Of a stretch of 5,457 nucleotides of DNA, positions 1 through 5,457 are shown piece after piece. The translations under genes and the position numbers were made by a program. How positions within the stretch are numbered: the first letter of the stretch is position 1; each line of letters starts with the position of its first letter. The notes beneath the pieces were generated by a model. That model saw only the letters and a list, made by a program, of their open reading frames with translations. It made no database searches and had not been told where the DNA came from. This DNA is from an uncultured Bacteroides sp. (GTDB lineage Bacteria > Bacteroidota > Bacteroidia > Bacteroidales > Bacteroidaceae): positions 1-5,457 of the forward strand of contig USSR01000488.1 in NCBI GenBank assembly GCA_900557355.1. The letters run 5' to 3'.

Positions 1-2580
<2,580 letters not shown>

Positions 2581-2613
2581 GGAATTAAAAAGAAATTCCT
2601 CAAAGCAACAATC

Positions 2614-2650
2614 AAACAGTGATCCGGAGTGTTCCGGATCACTGTTTTTA
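2614..2650 (+). terminator. Strong intrinsic terminator after the beta-galactosidase
   Basis: A perfect 15-bp stem pairs 2614-2628 with 2633-2647 around a GTGT tetraloop, and the right arm runs into a T-run at 2645-2649. The core of the stem is GTGATCCGGA / TCCGGATCAC. It starts 33 bases after the stop codon at 2578-2580, which is the standard place and form for a Rho-independent terminator. It should insulate the downstream efflux genes from beta-galactosidase transcription. Confidence 0.93.
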
Positions 2651-2707
2651 TATATACCTTTCCCGCTCCGCTTATGCAGTCTTTCCAACGAGAATGACAG
2701 ATACCTT

Positions 2708-2736
2708 TTGACAGCTTTTTACGCAACACCTATATT
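2708..2736 (+). promoter_or_regulatory. Candidate sigma70-like promoter (TTGACA-17-TATATT)
   Basis: A perfect TTGACA hexamer (2708-2713) is followed after exactly 17 bases by TATATT (2731-2736), one mismatch from TATAAT. The TTTG at 2707-2710 also resembles a Bacteroides -33 box, but the downstream hexamer only partly fits TAnnTTTG (TATATTAA). The Bacteroides primary sigma factor uses a different consensus, so activity in the native host is uncertain. It lies between the terminator and the adaptor gene and points towards it. Confidence 0.3.
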
Positions 2737-2797
2737 AATTAGAGAAAAACATAGTTAAAAAACAGCTATTCAAAGAACATCAAGATGGAAAAAAGAG

Positions 2798-2805
2798 TAC
2801 TTTTG
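2798..2805 (+). promoter_or_regulatory. Candidate Bacteroides -7 promoter element (TACTTTTG)
   Basis: TACTTTTG matches the Bacteroides -7 consensus TAnnTTTG at every fixed position and is followed by CGC, as is common after such boxes. No TTTG -33 box is visible at the usual 19-21 base spacing upstream, so the promoter is only half supported. Transcription from here would start near 2811-2815 and give a leader of about 105 bases before the adaptor ATG. A small palindrome, AGTACT (2796-2801), overlaps the box. Confidence 0.45.
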
Positions 2806-2808
2806 CGC

Positions 2809-2838
2809 AGAAAACTGATTAAGTACATTCGGTTTTCT
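2809..2838 (+). repeat. Inverted repeat in the efflux operon leader
   Basis: AGAAAACTG (2809-2817) can pair with CGGTTTTCT (2830-2838) as a 9-bp stem with one G-U pair and a 12-base loop. It sits at the predicted 5' end of the transcript. It has no clear T-run after it, so it does not look like a classical attenuator. It could be a 5' stabilising hairpin, an operator half-site pair, or chance in AT-rich DNA. Confidence 0.3.
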
Positions 2839-2840
2839 CT

Positions 2841-2857
2841 CCCTTATCATTGAAGGG
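2841..2857 (+). repeat. Small hairpin in the efflux operon leader
   Basis: CCCTT (2841-2845) pairs with AAGGG (2853-2857) around a 7-base loop, immediately after the preceding inverted repeat. The stem is only 5 bp and may have no function. Confidence 0.2.
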
Positions 2858-2919
2858 TTAGCACGATAAATCACATTACCACAAAATGGACATCATTATA
2901 AATTGAATATAAAGAAGGT

Positions 2920-4080
2920 ATGAAAAGTAAAATTGTTTTATTTGCATTTTGTTTAGCCCTCTTGTCGAGTTGCGGCAAAAAGGGATTTGACCTGAGCGGG
3001 GGAACCCCGGAATGCGCAGTGCAGGTGCTGCAACCCACTACAGTAAATCTGAAGAGTTCCTATCCGGCCACTATCAAAGGTAAACAAGACGTAGAAATCC
3101 GTCCGCAAGTATCGGGATTCATCACAAAAGTTTGTGTAGACGAAGGTTCTATGGTACGCAAAGGACAGATATTGTTCATCATCGACCCGGTACAATATGA
3201 AGCCGCTGTCCGTTCGGCCAAAGCAGCCGTAGCTACTGCAAAAGCCGGAGTGAACACACAAGAAATCACAGTGAACAACAAACGTGAATTGAATAAAAAG
3301 AATATTATCAGTGATTATGACCTGGCGATGGCAGAAAACTCTCTGGCATCTGCCAAAGCACAACTGGCTTCCGCACAGGCACAACTGATAAGTGCAGAAC
3401 AAAATTTAACCTTCACCAATGTAAAAAGTCCTTCAGATGGTATTGTCAACACAATTCCTTATCGTCTGGGAAGCCTTGTCAGCCCTTCTATCCAAACTCC
3501 GCTGACCATCGTTTCGGACATTAACGAAATGTATGTCTACTCTTCACTGACTGAAAAAGATCTATTGGCACTGGTACGTAAAGACGGTTCTCAGATTTCA
3601 GCTGTAGAGTCTTATCCGGAGGTAGGTCTTGAACTATCGGACGGAACCACCTACGCCGATAAAGGTAAAATGTCCACCATTAGTGGTGTCATCAACCAAA
3701 ATACCGGAGCAGTAAGTATTCGGGCCACTTTCCCTAACAAAGAACATTTGCTGAGAAGCGGTGGTATGGCCAACCTGATCGTACCCTATCATCTGGAAAA
3801 TGCAATTGTTATTCCGCAAAAAGCTACAACGGAAATACAAGACAAGAAATTTGCTTTCGTGTTGCAGCCGGACAATACTGTAAAGATGACTGAAATAAAT
3901 GTTTTCAATGTGGATAACGGACACGATTACGTAGTGACTTCCGGCTTGAAAGCTGGTGAAAAAGTAGTCTTGGATAATGCCAGCACCCTGAAAGACGGAC
4001 AGGCAATCAAACCAGTTACTCCGGAACAGGCTAAAGCCAACTTCCAACAAGCACTTGAAGAGAAAAAACAAGGAAAATAA
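2920..4080 (+). CDS. RND efflux periplasmic adaptor (AcrA/MexA-type membrane fusion lipoprotein)
   Basis: This 386-residue protein should link an inner-membrane RND pump to an outer-membrane channel in a tripartite efflux system. Residues 1-17 are a lipoprotein signal ending in a lipobox L-S-S-C with Cys18 as the lipidated residue, so the mature protein is membrane-anchored on the periplasmic side. The first half of the lipoyl-like domain spans about 48-92 (QVSGFITKVCVDEGSMVRKGQ). An Ala/Gln-rich alpha-hairpin runs about 92-165, the second lipoyl half 165-200 (VKSPSDGIV), the beta-barrel 200-290, and the membrane-proximal domain 290-365. Length and order are normal for the family. The ATG at 2920 is secure: an in-frame TAA lies at 2899-2901 with no usable start between, and it gives an exact signal peptide. 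A GAAGG lies only one base before the ATG, too close for a normal Shine-Dalgarno site. The pump gene follows after 21 bases, presumably in the same operon. It resembles Bacteroides BmeA proteins; the substrate cannot be told. Confidence 0.94.
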   Translation: MKSKIVLFAFCLALLSSCGKKGFDLSGGTPECAVQVLQPTTVNLKSSYPATIKGKQDVEIRPQVSGFITKVCVDEGSMVRKGQILFIIDPVQYEAAVRSAKAAVATAKAGVNTQEITVNNKRELNKKNIISDYDLAMAENSLASAKAQLASAQAQLISAEQNLTFTNVKSPSDGIVNTIPYRLGSLVSPSIQTPLTIVSDINEMYVYSSLTEKDLLALVRKDGSQISAVESYPEVGLELSDGTTYADKGKMSTISGVINQNTGAVSIRATFPNKEHLLRSGGMANLIVPYHLENAIVIPQKATTEIQDKKFAFVLQPDNTVKMTEINVFNVDNGHDYVVTSGLKAGEKVVLDNASTLKDGQAIKPVTPEQAKANFQQALEEKKQGK

Positions 4081-4101
4081 AATCAGCATAGCAAGTTAAA
4101 T

Positions 4102-4509
4102 ATGAAACTAGATAGATTTATTAATCGTCCGGTACTATCTACGGTAATCTCCATCGTTATAGTAATCTTGGGTATTCTGGGCTTGATTTCGCTGCCTATT
4201 TCCCAATATCCGGATATTGCCCCACCTACGGTAAGCGTTTCGACCACTTATCAGGGTGCTAATGCACAAACGGTATTAAACAGTGTAGTCGCCCCGCTGG
4301 AGGAGCAAATCAACGGTGTGGAAAACATGATGTACATGAGTTCCACAGCAACCAATACCGGTGAAGCCCGTATTGACGTATATGGCCGCGGTAAACGTTC
4401 AAACCCGCGTAGCCAAAGCACAAGGTCTGCTACCCGCCGAAGTAACCAAAGTAGGCGTCATCACTTCAAAACGACAGACCAGTATGTTGCTGGTATTCTC
4501 TTTATATAG
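4102..4509 (+). CDS. N-terminal fragment of the broken RND pump with out-of-frame tail
   Basis: This is what would be translated from the native start: 135 residues. Residues 1-94 are genuine pump sequence with TM1 and the first part of the PN1 porter subdomain. Residues 95-135 are out-of-frame readthrough, rich in Arg, Ser and His (for example RSATRRSNQSRRHH), ending at TAG 4507-4509. It lacks eleven of the twelve transmembrane helices and cannot be a working transporter; it would most likely be degraded. Confidence 0.7.
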   Translation: MKLDRFINRPVLSTVISIVIVILGILGLISLPISQYPDIAPPTVSVSTTYQGANAQTVLNSVVAPLEEQINGVENMMYMSSTATNTGEARIDVYGRGKRSNPRSQSTRSATRRSNQSRRHHFKTTDQYVAGILFI

Positions 4510-5457
4510 TTCCGACGACAAATACGATAACGAATTTCTGGAAAATTATGCCAAGATCAATCTGGTGCCGGAAGTGCAGCGCGTACCGGGTGTAGGTGAC
4601 GCCATGGTGCTTGGTGCAGACTATTCAATGCGTATCTGGCTGAAACCGGATATCATGGCCCAATATCACCTGATGCCTACCGATGTTTCCGCAGCGTTGG
4701 CCGAACAGAACATTGAGGCTGCTCCGGGAGCATTCGGTGAAGAGGGTAACCAGACTTTTCAATATACTCTGAGATACAAGGGGCGCCTGCAAAGTCAAGA
4801 AGAATTTGAGAATATTGTAATCCGTGCTACTGAAGACGGACAGGTACTTCGACTGAAAGACATCGCCAGTGTAGAATTGGGACGTCTGACTTACGGATTT
4901 ACCAATAAAGTGAACGGGCATCCGGCAGTAACCATCATCGTATTCCAGACAGCCGGTTCGAATGCGACAGCTATTATCAACGACATCCTCGCCTTACTGG
5001 ATAAGTCAGCTTCTACCTTCCCACCGGGCGTCAAAGTAAATGTATCACAGAATGCCAATGACTTCTTGTTCGCCTCTATTCATGAGGTAGTCAAGACATT
5101 GATCGAGGCATTTATTCTTGTATTCATTGTGGTATACATTTTCCTGCAGGATCTACGCTCTACATTGATTCCTGCTATTGCCATCCCGGTTGCATTGATC
5201 GGTACGTTCTTTGTCTTATATCTGATTGGGTTCAGTATCAACCTTCTGACACTATGTGCCATGGTACTTGCCATAGCGATTGTGGTCGATGATGCGATCG
5301 TCGTCGTGGAAGGCGTCCATGCAAAACTTGACCAAGGCTATAAATCAGCCCGTCTGGCTTCCATCGACGCCATGAATGAATTGGGAGGTGCCATCGTTTC
5401 TATCACATTGGTAATGATGTCTGTATTTATTCCGGTAAGTTTCATGTCCGGTACTTC
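4382..5457 (+). CDS. Downstream in-frame remainder of the RND pump (no native start, 3' partial)
   Basis: From the ATG formed at the deletion junction (4382-4384), this frame is open for 358 complete codons to the window edge. It encodes the rest of PN1, PN2 and TM2 to TM5. The ATG corresponds to the Met/Ile of the family motif G-T-D-x-D-(M/I)-A, so it is an internal codon in the intact gene. It has no clear ribosome-binding site. Another in-frame ATG at 4484 lies 23 bases ahead of the upstream fragment's stop codon and could allow reinitiation. Any product would lack TM1 and part of PN1, so transport function is doubtful. Confidence 0.55.
   Translation, partial: MAAVNVQTRVAKAQGLLPAEVTKVGVITSKRQTSMLLVFSLYSSDDKYDNEFLENYAKINLVPEVQRVPGVGDAMVLGADYSMRIWLKPDIMAQYHLMPTDVSAALAEQNIEAAPGAFGEEGNQTFQYTLRYKGRLQSQEEFENIVIRATEDGQVLRLKDIASVELGRLTYGFTNKVNGHPAVTIIVFQTAGSNATAIINDILALLDKSASTFPPGVKVNVSQNANDFLFASIHEVVKTLIEAFILVFIVVYIFLQDLRSTLIPAIAIPVALIGTFFVLYLIGFSINLLTLCAMVLAIAIVVDDAIVVVEGVHAKLDQGYKSARLASIDAMNELGGAIVSITLVMMSVFIPVSFMSGT

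Larger units (their letters stand above)
2651..2919. other. Intergenic region and leader of the efflux operon, no gene seen
   Basis: These 269 bases are AT-rich and have no credible coding frame on either strand. They contain a sigma70-like hexamer pair near 2708-2736, a Bacteroides-type -7 element at 2798-2805, and two short inverted repeats in the presumed leader (2809-2838 and 2841-2857). No divergent regulator gene such as a TetR/AcrR repressor, often found next to RND operons, is present here. Confidence 0.7.
4102..5457 (+). pseudogene. Frameshifted RND (HAE1 family, AcrB/BmeB-like) efflux pump gene, 3' end outside window
   Basis: The intact form would be a proton-driven inner-membrane transporter of about 1,030-1,070 residues working as a trimer with the upstream adaptor. 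Codons 1-94 match the AcrB N-terminus: cytoplasmic start, TM1 at about 11-31, then PN1 (QYPDIAPPTVSVSTTYQGA, MMYMSSTATNTGEARIDVY). After Tyr94 the expected F-x-x-G-T-D-x-D segment is absent and the frame changes. Homology resumes in the +1 frame from 4382 (MAAVNVQTRVAKAQGLLP) and continues unbroken to the edge. By family spacing the loss is net 26 nt. Downstream features are intact: VPGVGDAMVLGADYSMRIWL in the porter domain, TM2 near 5096-5150, TM3 near 5159-5240, TM4 with the Asp-Asp pair (5288-5293) in IVVDDAIVVVEG, and the start of TM5. Lack of other lesions suggests a recent event or an assembly artefact. No Shine-Dalgarno is obvious before the ATG at 4102, usual for Bacteroidota. Confidence 0.88.

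Noticed and set aside
2953..3402. Minus-strand open frame of 149 codons opposite the adaptor
   Set aside because: It is antisense to a well-supported gene, rich in Cys/Phe/Tyr as expected from the complement of the sense codons, and resembles no family.
3330..3420. Repetitive Ala-Lys-Ala-Gln-Leu coding stretch as a DNA tandem repeat
   Set aside because: It is the normal heptad-like alpha-hairpin of membrane fusion proteins; the underlying bases are not exact repeats.
3634..4089. Minus-strand open frame of 151 codons opposite the adaptor 3' end
   Set aside because: It is a shadow of the sense codons with no recognisable domain, promoter or ribosome-binding context.
4375..4395. Programmed ribosomal frameshifting as explanation for the split pump
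   Set aside because: There is no slippery heptamer or stimulatory structure obvious at the junction, the family does not use frameshifting, and conserved residues are physically missing rather than only out of frame.
5288..5293. Tandem GATGAT as an unusual repeat
   Set aside because: It encodes the conserved Asp-Asp proton-relay pair in TM4 of RND pumps and needs no other explanation.

Overview
The window looks like a piece of a Bacteroides (Bacteroidota) chromosome. Reasons: the GH2 beta-galactosidase has wording common in Bacteroides enzymes (for example the [11 protein letters not shown] stretch), the efflux adaptor is a lipoprotein, recognisable Shine-Dalgarno sites are absent and the leaders are A-rich, base composition is moderate, and a Bacteroides-type -7 element (TAnnTTTG) lies upstream of the second transcription unit. 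This is recognition from memory, not a database search. All genes are on the + strand.

Layout. Positions 1-2580 hold the 3' part (859 codons) of a large LacZ-type GH2 beta-galactosidase; its N-terminus lies outside the window. The reading frame is open from base 1, well before the internal TTG at 211. A very strong intrinsic terminator (15-bp perfect stem plus T-run, 2614-2650) closes this unit. Positions 2651-2919 hold no gene but contain two candidate promoters and two small leader hairpins. Positions 2920-4080 encode an intact AcrA/MexA-type periplasmic adaptor lipoprotein. After 21 bases comes the inner-membrane RND pump gene (AcrB/MexB/BmeB type, HAE1 family), running from 4102 to the window edge.

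The main finding is that the pump gene is broken. After codon 94 (Tyr, 4381-4383) the expected PN1 segment, roughly F-x-x-G-T-D-x-D, is missing. The family resumes in the +1 frame at ATG GCC GCG GTA AAC (4382 onwards) and stays open to 5457. Family spacing implies a net loss of 26 nt, which causes a frameshift and a stop at 4507-4509. The downstream part has no other stop and keeps its conserved residues, including the Asp-Asp proton-relay pair in TM4, so the lesion looks recent, or it is an assembly error.

Functionally, the adaptor and pump would form a tripartite drug/bile/solute efflux system with an outer-membrane TolC-like factor, probably encoded beyond the right edge. With the frameshift, the adaptor is intact but its partner is probably inactive. 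The beta-galactosidase unit is separate, insulated by its terminator, and has no evident functional link to the pump. I saw no RNA gene, CRISPR array, insertion sequence or clearly novel system.
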